NCBI RefSeq assembly: GCF_003201875.1
Contig: NZ_QJKD01000011.1
Span: forward strand, 124,001-188,000
Direction: 5' to 3'
Source: Hungatella effluvii
GTDB taxonomy: Bacteria; Bacillota; Clostridia; Lachnospirales; Lachnospiraceae
Length of the DNA: 64,000 bases
Under the pieces are notes generated by a model. That model worked only from the letters and a program-made list of their open reading frames with translations. It had not been told where the DNA came from and made no database searches. Numbering within the stretch: the stretch's first letter is position 1; the number at the start of each line of letters is the position of its first letter. This document shows, in pieces, positions 41,445 to 49,701 of the stretch. Made by a program: the position numbers and the translations under genes.

Positions 41445-42089
41445 ATGGTAACACTGGTAACAGGGGGCAGCGGCAGCGGGAAATCGGCCTTTGCCGAGCA
41501 GGAGATCGTCAGACTGGGAAAACGGAGGCGGATCTACATTGCGACCATGAAGCCCTGGGATGAGGAGTGCAGACGCCGGATTGAACGTCACCGTCTGATG
41601 CGGGCAGATAAGCAGTTTGAGACTGTGGAGTGCTGCCGCGGCTTAGAGCGGCTGAAGCTGCCTGCCGGGGGAACAGACGGAGAGCTGACCGGAGCGGCGG
41701 AGTATGCAGTTCTTTTGGAATGCCTCTCCAACCTGGTTTCCAATGAACTGTTTGGAACCGGGGATGACGACTGTCCGGACAGCCTTTCCGCCGAATACGG
41801 CTCTGAGGTGGCAGATTCGGTAGCAGGCGGAATTCTGAGTCTGAGAAAGAAAGTATCTGATCTCGTCATCGTGACCAACGAGGTGTTTTCGGCCGGCGAT
41901 TACCGCAAACAACCGGTCTGCATAAAATGGGACGAAAAAGGGGAAAATCCGGATACCGGAGATCTCTGCGGCTGGGATGAATCCACGGCTCTCTATCTAA
42001 AGGTTCTGGGAGAAATCAACTGCCGTCTGGGAATGCTTGCAGACCGCGTCATCGAGGTGAGCGCAGGAATTCCCGTTGTAATTAAATAA
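41445..42089 (+). CDS. cobU: Adenosylcobinamide kinase / phosphate guanylyltransferase CobU
   Basis: A 214-residue P-loop enzyme. VTLVTGGSGSGKSAFAEQ is the Walker A, IYIATMKPWDEECRRRIERH is the guanylylation region with the His nucleophile, and LVIVTNEVFSAG near the C-terminus matches CobU. It phosphorylates and activates cobinamide before ring-to-loop joining by CobS (absent here). I chose the ATG at 41445 with GAGGAGG upstream rather than the 41340 frame inside cobT. A CACCAGGGCATGCTGGTG hairpin precedes it. It closes the operon. Confidence 0.92.
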   Translation: MVTLVTGGSGSGKSAFAEQEIVRLGKRRRIYIATMKPWDEECRRRIERHRLMRADKQFETVECCRGLERLKLPAGGTDGELTGAAEYAVLLECLSNLVSNELFGTGDDDCPDSLSAEYGSEVADSVAGGILSLRKKVSDLVIVTNEVFSAGDYRKQPVCIKWDEKGENPDTGDLCGWDESTALYLKVLGEINCRLGMLADRVIEVSAGIPVVIK

Positions 42090-42151
42090 TCATGTCATAC
42101 AGTTGTCGTGTTTACTGTGTTACACTCATAAAAAAGTAAGGAGGCAGCAGT

Positions 42152-42796
42152 ATGACACCATTTGATTATAAAAAAGAGTATAAGGCATTGTATCTTCCGA
42201 AGGAGATGCCATCCATCGTGGAGGTACCTTCCATGCAGTACGCGGCGGTGAGAGGACACGGAGATCCGAACGAGCCGGATGGGGAATACGGAAGGGCAGT
42301 TGCCGTTCTGTACGGGATTTCCTACACGATTAAGATGAGCTATAAGGGAAGCCGGAAGATTGAAGATTTCTTTGAGTACGTCGTTCCGCCGCTGGAGGGC
42401 TTCTGGTGGATGGAAGGCGGTGCGCCGGGCGTCGATTACAGGAACAAGTCCGGATTTAACTGGATTTCCATAATCAGAGTGCCGGAATTCGTCACAGAGG
42501 AGGTATTCGCCTGGGCGAAGGAGGAGGCGCAGCGAAAAAAAGAGATCGATACGAGTCTTGCGGAGCTGATTACAGTTTCGGAGGGCCTGTGTGTCCAGTG
42601 TCTCCATATTGGAAGCTATAACGAGGAACCGGCCACCGTTGCAAAGATGGACCATTATAGGAGGGAACAGGGCTATGAGAACGATATTTCTGATCGCAGG
42701 CGTCACCATGAGATATACTTAAGTGATCCGAGGAAGGTTTCTCCGGAGCGTATGAAAACCGTAATCAGGCATCCGGTGAGACCGAAGATTGATTAG
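42152..42796 (+). CDS. GyrI-like small-molecule-binding domain protein
   Basis: A 214-residue protein of the GyrI/AraC-C-terminal-like superfamily without a DNA-binding part. It has EVPSMQYAAVRGHGDPN, PPLEGFWWMEGG, ISIIRVPEFVTEEVFAWA and LCVQCLHIGSYNEEP. Members bind hydrophobic or cationic compounds; some act in drug resistance. AAGGAGG precedes the ATG. It is not overlapping with cobU (62 bases), so it may have its own promoter. Ligand unknown. Confidence 0.85.
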   Translation: MTPFDYKKEYKALYLPKEMPSIVEVPSMQYAAVRGHGDPNEPDGEYGRAVAVLYGISYTIKMSYKGSRKIEDFFEYVVPPLEGFWWMEGGAPGVDYRNKSGFNWISIIRVPEFVTEEVFAWAKEEAQRKKEIDTSLAELITVSEGLCVQCLHIGSYNEEPATVAKMDHYRREQGYENDISDRRRHHEIYLSDPRKVSPERMKTVIRHPVRPKID

Positions 42797-42847
42797 AGCG
42801 TATCTGGATATGAATTTTCAGACATGCTCTGGGAGAGGAAGGAAAAA

Positions 42848-43276
42848 ATGATAGTCATGATTTGTGTTGACGACCATAACGGCATGATGTTCAACCACCG
42901 GCGTCAGAGCAGAGACAGCGCCGTGCAGGAGCGGGTGCTCCGGTGCTCGGAGAACAGCAGACTTTGGATGAACGAGTACTCCAGTAAGCTGTTCCCGGAG
43001 CCTAAACCGGACTGGCTGTCCGTCGATCCGGCATTTCTTGACAGGGCGGGAAGCGGAGAGTACTGCTTTGTTGAGGACCAGGACATTCGGCCATATGAAG
43101 ATGAGCTTGAATCGATCATTCTGTTTCAATGGAACCGCAGTTATCCGGCGGATTTCCATTTTCCGGCGGATATCCTGTCTCATGGATGGACCATGACGGA
43201 ATCCGAGGAGTTTGAGGGAAGCTCCCACGAAAAAATAATAAGAGAAGTGTATAAAAAAGATGAAGAGAATAAGTAA
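42848..43276 (+). CDS. Conserved hypothetical protein upstream of the nuclease
   Basis: A 142-residue soluble protein: MIVMICVDDHNGMMFNHRRQ, then SRDSAVQERVL at the start, a FPEPKPDW segment, and GEYCFVEDQDI near the middle. Similar short proteins occur in Lachnospiraceae with no experimental function that I know of. The ATG at 42848 has GGAAGG upstream; the ORF can be extended to 42824. Its end overlaps the nuclease gene by 17 bases, so the two are co-translated. A role as a cytosolic partner or inhibitor of the nuclease is possible but unsupported. Confidence 0.6.
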   Translation: MIVMICVDDHNGMMFNHRRQSRDSAVQERVLRCSENSRLWMNEYSSKLFPEPKPDWLSVDPAFLDRAGSGEYCFVEDQDIRPYEDELESIILFQWNRSYPADFHFPADILSHGWTMTESEEFEGSSHEKIIREVYKKDEENK

Positions 43277-44321
43277 TTATATTGCAGTTTTAGTCATGAC
43301 GGCGCTGTTCCTTGTCGGCTGCGCCCAATCGCCGGCCCCGATACCGGACCAGGTGCTGGCTCAGACATCGGCTCAAATGTCAGACCAGACATCGGCTCAG
43401 ACCGGCGAAAGCCAAAGCACTGCCGGTGTACAGGCCAATGAGACAGAGCTTGTGGGTAGTACAGGACCGAAGCAGTTCAAAGTATCCGATATTCCCGCCT
43501 ATTCGGGAGAAGCGTATGCCGCGGTAAACGGGAATGTCCCCTATTTCGAAACGTCAGATTTCACGACAGAATCCTTCGAGACTTACAGTGATTTAGACAG
43601 CCTCGGAAGATGCGGCACGGCCTATGCCAATGTGGGCACAGATCTTATGCCGACAGAAAAACGCGGGTCCATAGGCAAGGTGAAGCCTTCCGGGTGGCAG
43701 ACCATAAAATACGATTTTGTAGACGGTAAGTACCTCTATAACCGGTGCCACTTAATCGGCTTTCAGCTGACGGCTGAGAATGCCAATGAAAAGAATCTGA
43801 TCACAGGTACCCGGTATATGAATGTGGACGGTATGCTGCCGTTTGAGAACATGGTGGCCGACTACGTCAAGGAAACGAAAAACCATGTCCTGTACCGCGT
43901 TACTCCGGTTTTCCAGGGCAATAATCTGATCGCTGACGGCGTACTGATGGAGGCGGAATCCGTTGAGGACGCGGGCGACGGGATTTTATTCTGTGTATTT
44001 GTCTATAACGTGCAGCCCGGAGTCACCATAGACTACGTTACCGGCAGCAGTCAGCGATCAGAGAGTGCACCACAGGAGACCGCGGTGCCCGAGGCCGGCA
44101 GCACAGCCGGGAAAAAAGCTGAGAGCAGCGCAGAAAGTAAAAACGAAAGTAAATCCAGTACCGAGACCACATATATTTTCAATACCAATACTCACAAATT
44201 TCACTATCCTTCCTGTTCCAGTGTTTCACAGATGAATGAATCAAACAAGCAGAGCTTCACCGGCAGCCGGGATGAAGCGATCGCGCAGGGCTATGAGCCG
44301 TGCGGGAGATGTAAGCCTTAA
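43260..44321 (+). CDS. Secreted DNA/RNA non-specific endonuclease lipoprotein with C-terminal Ada-like zinc domain
   Basis: A 353-residue lipoprotein. The signal peptide ends FLVGC with Cys21 as the lipid site. A Gln/Ser/Thr linker (residues 22-60, with repeats of QTSAQ type) leads to a beta-beta-alpha-metal nuclease domain (about 80-265), with catalytic motif YNRCHLIGFQL (variant of DRGH) and an Asn-rich segment EKNLITGTRYMN. A second linker precedes residues 303-353, an Ada-like metal-binding module: HKFHYPSCSSV and GYEPCGRCKP. The Cys/His pairs would bind zinc. It may process extracellular DNA for nutrition or uptake. Confidence 0.85.
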   Translation: MKRISNYIAVLVMTALFLVGCAQSPAPIPDQVLAQTSAQMSDQTSAQTGESQSTAGVQANETELVGSTGPKQFKVSDIPAYSGEAYAAVNGNVPYFETSDFTTESFETYSDLDSLGRCGTAYANVGTDLMPTEKRGSIGKVKPSGWQTIKYDFVDGKYLYNRCHLIGFQLTAENANEKNLITGTRYMNVDGMLPFENMVADYVKETKNHVLYRVTPVFQGNNLIADGVLMEAESVEDAGDGILFCVFVYNVQPGVTIDYVTGSSQRSESAPQETAVPEAGSTAGKKAESSAESKNESKSSTETTYIFNTNTHKFHYPSCSSVSQMNESNKQSFTGSRDEAIAQGYEPCGRCKP

Positions 44322-44611
44322 TTTTTTTCTGCCGGCTGGTATCTTTAGCTATAAAATTTACAGTTGTAGTGGGGGAGAGGCTCTGTGCCCCTCCTCTTTC
44401 CCGTCTTCACGCCAGGTCTCTCCCAGGCGTATCTTTCAGCCTCCAAATCCAATTCTGCGCCGGTAAATACGAATTGAAACCGTGATATTTTTTTGTATAT
44501 TATAGACTTTATACGCTTGTATATGGTATTATATACATAAGAAACACGTTACTAAAAGTTAATAATTGGATTGTAAAAAGTATGGTTCAATTTACTTGTA
44601 TGGAGGTATAT
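44322..44611. other. AT-rich intergenic region, start of an accessory insert
   Basis: The first 130 bases are of mixed composition with a GGGGGAGAGG...CCCCTCCTC pairing near 44375-44400. From about 44465 the sequence becomes very AT-rich (TTTTTTTGTATATTATAG, TATGGTATTATATACATAAG) and probably carries the promoter of the coiled-coil gene. No gene is seen. Confidence 0.5.
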
Positions 44612-44974
44612 ATGACAGATACAGAAAAAATTGATCAGATCCTATTAAAAATGGAAAGTTTTGCGACAAAAGACGATTTGAAGGTCTTTGCGACAAAAGA
44701 CGATTTGAAGGCCTTTGCAACAAAAGACGATTTGAAAGCCTTTGCGACAAAAGCAGACTTAAGGCATGAAACCAATTTGGTGTTGGAAGAGTTGGATTCA
44801 ACGGAGCAGAGACTCAACCGAAGGATTGATTCAACCAACAAAGACCTGCAAGAGTTACGTCAATATGTCACAGCTGTGCGATATAACAATGAGATTGTCG
44901 AAATTCTGATGAAACGACAGGACAATGTAGAACAAAGATTGCAAAAAGTGGAAAGAAAGGTGTTGTGTTCATAA
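44612..44974 (+). CDS. Coiled-coil protein with tandem FATKDDLK repeats
   Basis: A 120-residue, highly charged protein without a signal peptide. Residues 16-50 are tandem 10-residue units (FATKDDLKV, FATKDDLKA, FATKDDLKA, FATKADLRH). The remainder is heptad-like coiled coil (EELDSTEQRLNRRIDSTNKD). The DNA repeat unit is 30 bases and almost unchanged between copies, so it expanded recently. Similar repeats occur in small proteins of phage and mobile elements. TGGAGG lies before the ATG at 44612; the earlier ATG at 44582 is unlikely. Function is not known. Confidence 0.65.
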   Translation: MTDTEKIDQILLKMESFATKDDLKVFATKDDLKAFATKDDLKAFATKADLRHETNLVLEELDSTEQRLNRRIDSTNKDLQELRQYVTAVRYNNEIVEILMKRQDNVEQRLQKVERKVLCS

Positions 44975-45198
44975 GTTGTAACAGTTCAGACGGCGGGATA
45001 ATTGGCGCATAAGTTGTTTGGATCTGTAAAAGGCAGAAAACAATTGAAAATATTTACAGCTCGTGATATGCTATTACTGTATCCTGACGCCAAAAAACAT
45101 GCTTTGAGGCGAAAGGTTCGGCTCGAGATAGGAAATATAACATGGAATGCAGATCGCATTCTTTTCTTGCCGTACCGTTTGGGGTGCGGCATTTTTGC

Positions 45199-45248
45199 TT
45201 TAACAAAATCAACGAGAATTCTCCCAGCCTCTACAGGTGGGAGATGAA
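45199..45248 (+). repeat. IS200/IS605-like right-end remnant (copy B)
   Basis: TTTAAC, AACGAGAATTCTCCC, AGCCTCT, then ACAGG, TGGGAGA and GATGAA. TCTCCCA and TGGGAGA form a perfect 7-base stem with CCT/AGG inside. It shares about 30 bases of near-identity with copy A at 1929-1977. No transposase remains. Confidence 0.55.
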
Positions 45249-45352
45249 TCGCAAAAACAAACTTAGCGTCAGTGGCGGGCAGATATCCCCCACTGACATG
45301 AGGTCAAAACAATCCGGGCAACCGGATAAAATGGCAGCATAGCTACTATGTC

Positions 45353-45382
45353 ATTCTGAGTTTTGTATTCTGAACTCAGAAT
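45353..45382. promoter_or_regulatory. Perfect inverted repeat upstream of the hydrogenase maturation operon
   Basis: ATTCTGAGTT (45353-45362) and AACTCAGAAT (45373-45382) are perfect 10-base arms with a TTGTATTCTG spacer. It lies 50 bases before the first maturation gene. It could be an operator or a terminator for what precedes; no T-tract follows, which favours an operator. Confidence 0.55.
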
Positions 45383-45431
45383 GTGGATTGAAATAATATT
45401 TGAAATATTTTAAGATTCCGGAGGTGTAACG

Positions 45432-45683
45432 ATGGAAACAAGGATCGCGGTGGTGGGAATCGTTGTGGAAGCAGAGGAATCCGTAGAGGAACTCAACGAA
45501 ATTCTTCATGAATACCGCCAGTACATCATTGGCCGTATGGGGATTCCCTATCATGAGAAGAAGATCAGCATTATCAGTATTGCGGTGGACGCTCCCCAGA
45601 GTATTATATCGGCTCTTTCCGGCAAGGTGGGAAAATTGAAGGGAGTCAGCTCGAAGACCGCCTACTCGGGAGTGAAATCATGA
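45432..45683 (+). CDS. TM1266 family iron-only hydrogenase system regulator
   Basis: An 83-residue ferredoxin-like-fold protein. It has RIAVVGIVVEAEESVEELNE, IGRMGIPYHEKKISIISIAV and SALSGKVGKLKGVSSKTAYS, the pattern of TM1266 proteins. These small proteins almost always precede or follow HydE/HydF genes and are named as putative regulators by association. It overlaps hydE by four bases (ATGA). Confidence 0.9.
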   Translation: METRIAVVGIVVEAEESVEELNEILHEYRQYIIGRMGIPYHEKKISIISIAVDAPQSIISALSGKVGKLKGVSSKTAYSGVKS

Positions 45684-46741
45684 GCGACGCTGCAAAGAAG
45701 GTCATGGACTTAGCCGTGCGGCTGGCGGAGAATCACGATCTGCCGGATGACGCGCTGTATACGCTGATTACGGAACGGAATGAAGAGACAGCCCTGTTTT
45801 TGAGAAACGAGGCCAGAGCACTGTGCGAACGGATCTACGGACGCTTCGTCTATATCCGAGGACTGATTGAATTTACGAATTACTGTAAAAATGACTGCTA
45901 CTACTGTGGAATCAGGAGAAGCAACCGGGAGGCAGAGCGGTACCGGTTGACAGAGGAGGAGATTCTGTCGTGCTGTGAGGCTGGCTACGGCTTGGGATTC
46001 CGCACTTTTGTGCTTCAGGGCGGAGAAGATCCCTATTTTACGGATGAACGGCTTGGCTCCATTGTGGCGTCAATCCGAGGGTTGTGTCCGGACTGTGCCA
46101 TCACCCTGTCGGCAGGGGAGCGAAGCCATGACAGCTATAGACGCCTCCATGATGCGGGGGCAGACCGTTACTTACTCCGCCATGAGACGGCCGATCCGTG
46201 CCATTACGGAAGGCTTCATCCGGAGTCGATGAGCTTCGATAAGCGGATGGCGGCGCTGAAGGATCTGAAGGAAATCGGTTATCAGACTGGCTGCGGCTTT
46301 ATGGTTGGGTCACCATACCAGACCGCGTCCATGATCGTAAAGGATCTGCGCTTCATGAAGGAATTCGGTCCTCATATGATTGGGATCGGACCGTTTCTCT
46401 CTCATAAGGACACTCCGTTTTATGATATGGAAAATGGGACAGCCGAATTGACACTGTATCTGCTGTCGGTTATTCGTCTGATGATGCCGAAGGTGCTGCT
46501 TCCTGCTACCACGGCACTCGGAACCGTGACGGAAGGCGGCAGAGAGGCGGGAATCTTGAGCGGCGCCAATGTGGTCATGCCGAATCTGTCCCCGGCAGGC
46601 GTCCGAAAGAAGTATATGCTGTATGACAACAAGCTGTCCTCCGGCTCCGAGGCCGCGGAGAGCCTGGAACTCTTAAGGGAATCCTTAAGTAAAATCGGTT
46701 ATGGGATTGCAGTCTCGCGGGGCGACAGTCTAGTAATATAA
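45680..46741 (+). CDS. hydE: [FeFe]-hydrogenase H-cluster radical SAM maturase HydE
   Basis: A 353-residue radical SAM enzyme. The [4Fe-4S] motif CX3CX2C is Cys69, Cys73 and Cys76 (NYCKNDCYYCGI). GGEDPYF is the GGE-like SAM motif. It builds the azadithiolate-bridged part of the H-cluster from a Fe(CO)2(CN)Cys precursor delivered by HydG. Length and operon order fit the family. Confidence 0.94.
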   Translation: MSDAAKKVMDLAVRLAENHDLPDDALYTLITERNEETALFLRNEARALCERIYGRFVYIRGLIEFTNYCKNDCYYCGIRRSNREAERYRLTEEEILSCCEAGYGLGFRTFVLQGGEDPYFTDERLGSIVASIRGLCPDCAITLSAGERSHDSYRRLHDAGADRYLLRHETADPCHYGRLHPESMSFDKRMAALKDLKEIGYQTGCGFMVGSPYQTASMIVKDLRFMKEFGPHMIGIGPFLSHKDTPFYDMENGTAELTLYLLSVIRLMMPKVLLPATTALGTVTEGGREAGILSGANVVMPNLSPAGVRKKYMLYDNKLSSGSEAAESLELLRESLSKIGYGIAVSRGDSLVI

Positions 46742-46794
46742 AAATGAATGACTGACGGAGAAGCATTTGCTGACCCGGAAGAAAGGAAGGAATC

Positions 46795-48210
46795 ATGTAT
46801 AATCCAGAATCGTTAAAAGCAGAGGAATTTATTTCACACGAGGAGATCCAGGAGACACTCGACTATGCGGAAAAAAACAAAGAAAACGTGGAGCTGATCG
46901 ACTCGATCATCGAGAAGGCAAGGCAGCTGAAGGGACTCAGCCACAGGGAGGCGTCCGTGCTGCTGGCCTGCGAGATGCCGGACAAGATTTTAGAGATGTA
47001 TAACCTGGCGGAAGAGATTAAGAAGAAATTCTATGGAAACCGTATCGTCATGTTTGCACCTCTCTACTTATCCAACTACTGTATCAACGGCTGTACGTAC
47101 TGTCCGTACCACGGCAAGAACAAGCACATCGCCCGCAAGAAGCTGACGCAGGAGGAAGTGGCAAAGGAAGTAATCGCCCTTCAGGATATGGGCCATAAGC
47201 GTCTGGCTATCGAGGCGGGGGAGGATCCGGTGAGAAATCCCATCGAATACATATTGGAATGTATCGATACGATCTATTCCATTAAGCATAAGAACGGAGC
47301 CATCCGCCGTGTGAATGTAAATATTGCCGCTACTACGGTCGAGAACTACAGGAAGTTAAAGGACGCGGGAATCGGAACTTACATTCTGTTCCAGGAGACG
47401 TATCACAAGGAGAGCTATGAGAAGCTTCATCCGACGGGACCGAAGCACGATTACGCCTACCATACCGAGGCTATGGACCGGGCCATGGACGGCGGAATCG
47501 ATGATGTGGGACTTGGCGTACTTTTCGGACTGGAGCTCTACAAATATGAGTTTGCAGGCCTTTTAATGCATGCCGAGCATTTAGAGGCGGTTCACGGTGT
47601 GGGCCCTCACACCATCAGCGTTCCGCGTATCAAACATGCCGACGATATCGATCCAAGCGCATTTGACAACAGCATCAGCGACGACATCTTTGCAAAGCTC
47701 TGCGCATTGATCCGTCTTGCCGTGCCATATACGGGAATGATCATTTCCACAAGGGAGAGCCAGCAGGTGAGGGAAAAGGTGATCCGCCTCGGTGTGTCCC
47801 AGATCAGCGGCGCTTCCAGAACAAGCGTAGGCGGTTATCAGGAGGAGATCCGGCCGACCGATACGGAGCAGTTTGACGTTTCCGACCAGAGAAGCCTCGA
47901 CGAGGTGGTGCGCTGGCTGATGGAGATGGGGTATATTCCGTCCTTCTGTACCGCGTGCTATCGGGAAGGCAGGACCGGTGACCGTTTCATGAGCCTCTGT
48001 AAGAGCGGCCAGATTCAGAACTGCTGCCATCCCAACGCGCTAATGACGTTAAAGGAATTTTTGATGGATTACGCCTCCGAGGACACGAAAGCCATCGGAG
48101 AGAAGTTAATCGAGGCAGAGCTGGCCAATATTCCAAAAGACAAGGTGCGGGATATCTGTAAGGATCATCTGGAAAAGATCGAACAGGGAATCCGGGATTT
48201 CCGGTTTTGA
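46795..48210 (+). CDS. hydG: [FeFe]-hydrogenase H-cluster radical SAM maturase HydG
   Basis: A 471-residue radical SAM tyrosine lyase. The SAM cluster is Cys96, Cys100 and Cys103 (NYCINGCTYCPYHG). The C-terminal auxiliary cluster ligands are in CTACYREGRTGDRFMSLC. It splits tyrosine to give CO and cyanide ligands. The gene lies 53 bases after hydE with AAGGAAGG before the ATG. Confidence 0.95.
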   Translation: MYNPESLKAEEFISHEEIQETLDYAEKNKENVELIDSIIEKARQLKGLSHREASVLLACEMPDKILEMYNLAEEIKKKFYGNRIVMFAPLYLSNYCINGCTYCPYHGKNKHIARKKLTQEEVAKEVIALQDMGHKRLAIEAGEDPVRNPIEYILECIDTIYSIKHKNGAIRRVNVNIAATTVENYRKLKDAGIGTYILFQETYHKESYEKLHPTGPKHDYAYHTEAMDRAMDGGIDDVGLGVLFGLELYKYEFAGLLMHAEHLEAVHGVGPHTISVPRIKHADDIDPSAFDNSISDDIFAKLCALIRLAVPYTGMIISTRESQQVREKVIRLGVSQISGASRTSVGGYQEEIRPTDTEQFDVSDQRSLDEVVRWLMEMGYIPSFCTACYREGRTGDRFMSLCKSGQIQNCCHPNALMTLKEFLMDYASEDTKAIGEKLIEAELANIPKDKVRDICKDHLEKIEQGIRDFRF

Positions 48211-48262
48211 GATAGTATGGTTCATACAAAAGACAACTCAGAGGACTGTGGGGTGAAGAAAT

Positions 48263-49471
48263 ATGGGACTAAGTGATACGCCGGGCGGCGAGCGCATACA
48301 CATTGGCTTCTTCGGCCGCCGCAATGCGGGAAAATCCAGCATAGTAAACGCGGTCACGGGCCAGGAACTGTCCGTGGTATCTGATATCAAGGGAACGACG
48401 ACGGACCCGGTCTATAAATCCATGGAGCTGCTTCCCATGGGCCCTGTGGTGATCATCGATACCCCGGGCTTTGACGATGAAGGCGCTCTCGGAGAGCTGC
48501 GCGTGAAAAAGACCCGGGAGATTTTAAACAGGGCGGACTGTGCCGTGCTGGTGGTCGATTCGGTTTTGGGAAAGACGAAAGCCGATGAGGAGATGCTTAC
48601 ACTATTTAAAGAGAAACAGCTTCCATATCTGATCGCCTATAATAAATGGGATCTGCTGGACGAAAAAGAGTATAAAACAGAAGAGCAGACAGCGGACGAA
48701 AAATCTGTTTTCGTCAGTGCCGAGACGAACTACCATATTAAGGAGTTAAAAGAGAGGATCGCCGGTCTCGTAAAAGAGAAGGAAAATGGCTGCCGTCTGG
48801 TGGGCGATTTCTTAAAACCTCTCGATCTTGTGGTCCTTGTGGTCCCCATCGATAAGGCCGCGCCGAAGGGACGGCTGATTCTGCCGCAGCAGCAGGCCAT
48901 CAGGGATATTCTGGAGGCGGGGGCCGTGTCCGTGGTGGTGCGCGACACGGAGCTTTTAGCCGCGCTTAAGAAGCTGGGCCGCGATCCGGATCTGGTGATC
49001 ACGGACAGCCAGGCGTTTTCCGAGGTGGCCGCAGTGGTACCGGGCCGTGTGCTGCTCACCTCATTTTCCGTCCTGATGGCAAGATATAAAGGATTCCTGG
49101 ATGCGGCGGCAAGCGGAGTGAAGGCCGTGAACCAGCTGCAGGACGGGGACCGGATTCTCATATCCGAGGGATGTACCCACCACCGGCAGTGCAATGATAT
49201 CGGCACGGTGAAGATTCCGGCCTGGATTAAGAAATATACAGGGAAGAATGTCATCATCGAAACGTCCTCGGGGCGAAGCTTTCCGGAAGACTTATCCGGT
49301 TACCGCCTGGTGATCCACTGCGGCGGCTGTATGCTTAATGAGAGAGAAGTCAGATACCGCATGCAGTGCGCGGGGGACGCGGGCGTTCCCTTTACGAATT
49401 ACGGTATGGTCATTGCGCAGATGAAGGGGATTCTGGAGCGAAGCGTGGAAATCTTCCGGAAGGTTCAGTGA
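48263..49471 (+). CDS. hydF: [FeFe]-hydrogenase H-cluster maturation GTPase HydF
   Basis: A 402-residue GTPase scaffold. The G domain has GFFGRRNAGKSSIVNAV, DTPGFDDEG and NKWD. The C-terminal Fe-S part has EGCTHHRQC and HCGGCMLNERE with the cluster cysteines. HydF carries the 2Fe subcluster to apo-hydrogenase. With HydE and HydG it completes the set, but no hydrogenase structural gene is in the window. Confidence 0.94.
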   Translation: MGLSDTPGGERIHIGFFGRRNAGKSSIVNAVTGQELSVVSDIKGTTTDPVYKSMELLPMGPVVIIDTPGFDDEGALGELRVKKTREILNRADCAVLVVDSVLGKTKADEEMLTLFKEKQLPYLIAYNKWDLLDEKEYKTEEQTADEKSVFVSAETNYHIKELKERIAGLVKEKENGCRLVGDFLKPLDLVVLVVPIDKAAPKGRLILPQQQAIRDILEAGAVSVVVRDTELLAALKKLGRDPDLVITDSQAFSEVAAVVPGRVLLTSFSVLMARYKGFLDAAASGVKAVNQLQDGDRILISEGCTHHRQCNDIGTVKIPAWIKKYTGKNVIIETSSGRSFPEDLSGYRLVIHCGGCMLNEREVRYRMQCAGDAGVPFTNYGMVIAQMKGILERSVEIFRKVQ

Positions 49472-49513
49472 TTAGTCCGGGAAAATTATTTCCGGCTTGC
49501 GGGAATAGAAGCA

Positions 49514-49557
49514 GAGCAGGAAGGATAACGGGATCCGCGTTATCTTTCCTGCTTTTT
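49514..49557 (+). terminator. Terminator after the hydrogenase maturation operon
   Basis: AGCAGGAAGGATAACG (49515-49530) and CGTTATCTTTCCTGCT (49538-49553) pair almost fully, followed by TTTTG. Confidence 0.85.
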
Positions 49558-49650
49558 GTTTCCGGCTGTGAACACAATAGAAAATGGAAAAAAATACCAT
49601 ATATGGAGTTTAAGGACTACTCAGCGTGCGTTCCAAATACTGTTTATTTC

Positions 49651-49701
49651 ATGTAAAATAATAAAAGAAGTATTTTACATCAGGAAGGATTTATTTTACA
49701 T
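49651..49701 (+). promoter_or_regulatory. Repeated ATGTAAAATA/TATTTTACAT operator before the XRE gene
   Basis: ATGTAAAATA (49651-49660) and TATTTTACAT (49671-49680) are perfect 10-base inverted arms. A third half-site, TATTTTACAT, lies at 49692-49701 and includes the start codon of the XRE gene. Placement suggests autorepression. Confidence 0.65.

Larger units (their letters stand above)
44975..45431. other. AT-rich accessory tract with decayed coding remnant
   Basis: Between the coiled-coil gene and the hydrogenase maturation operon. An 81-codon frame (45002-45247) reads LFGSVKGRKQLKIFTARDML and ends STRILPASTGGR; no ribosome site, no recognisable domain, and its end lies in the IS-end-like repeat. 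TTGAAA-17-TATGCT inside it (45041-45069) resembles a promoter. The tract begins with GTAACAGTTCAGACGG, nearly repeated at 6081 upstream of the glucosidase (GTAACAGTTCAGATGG). It looks like residue of a mobile element. Confidence 0.4.

Noticed and set aside
45002..45247. An 81-residue protein gene
   Set aside because: No ribosome site, no domain, contains a promoter-like sequence and ends inside the IS-end repeat; described as a remnant instead.
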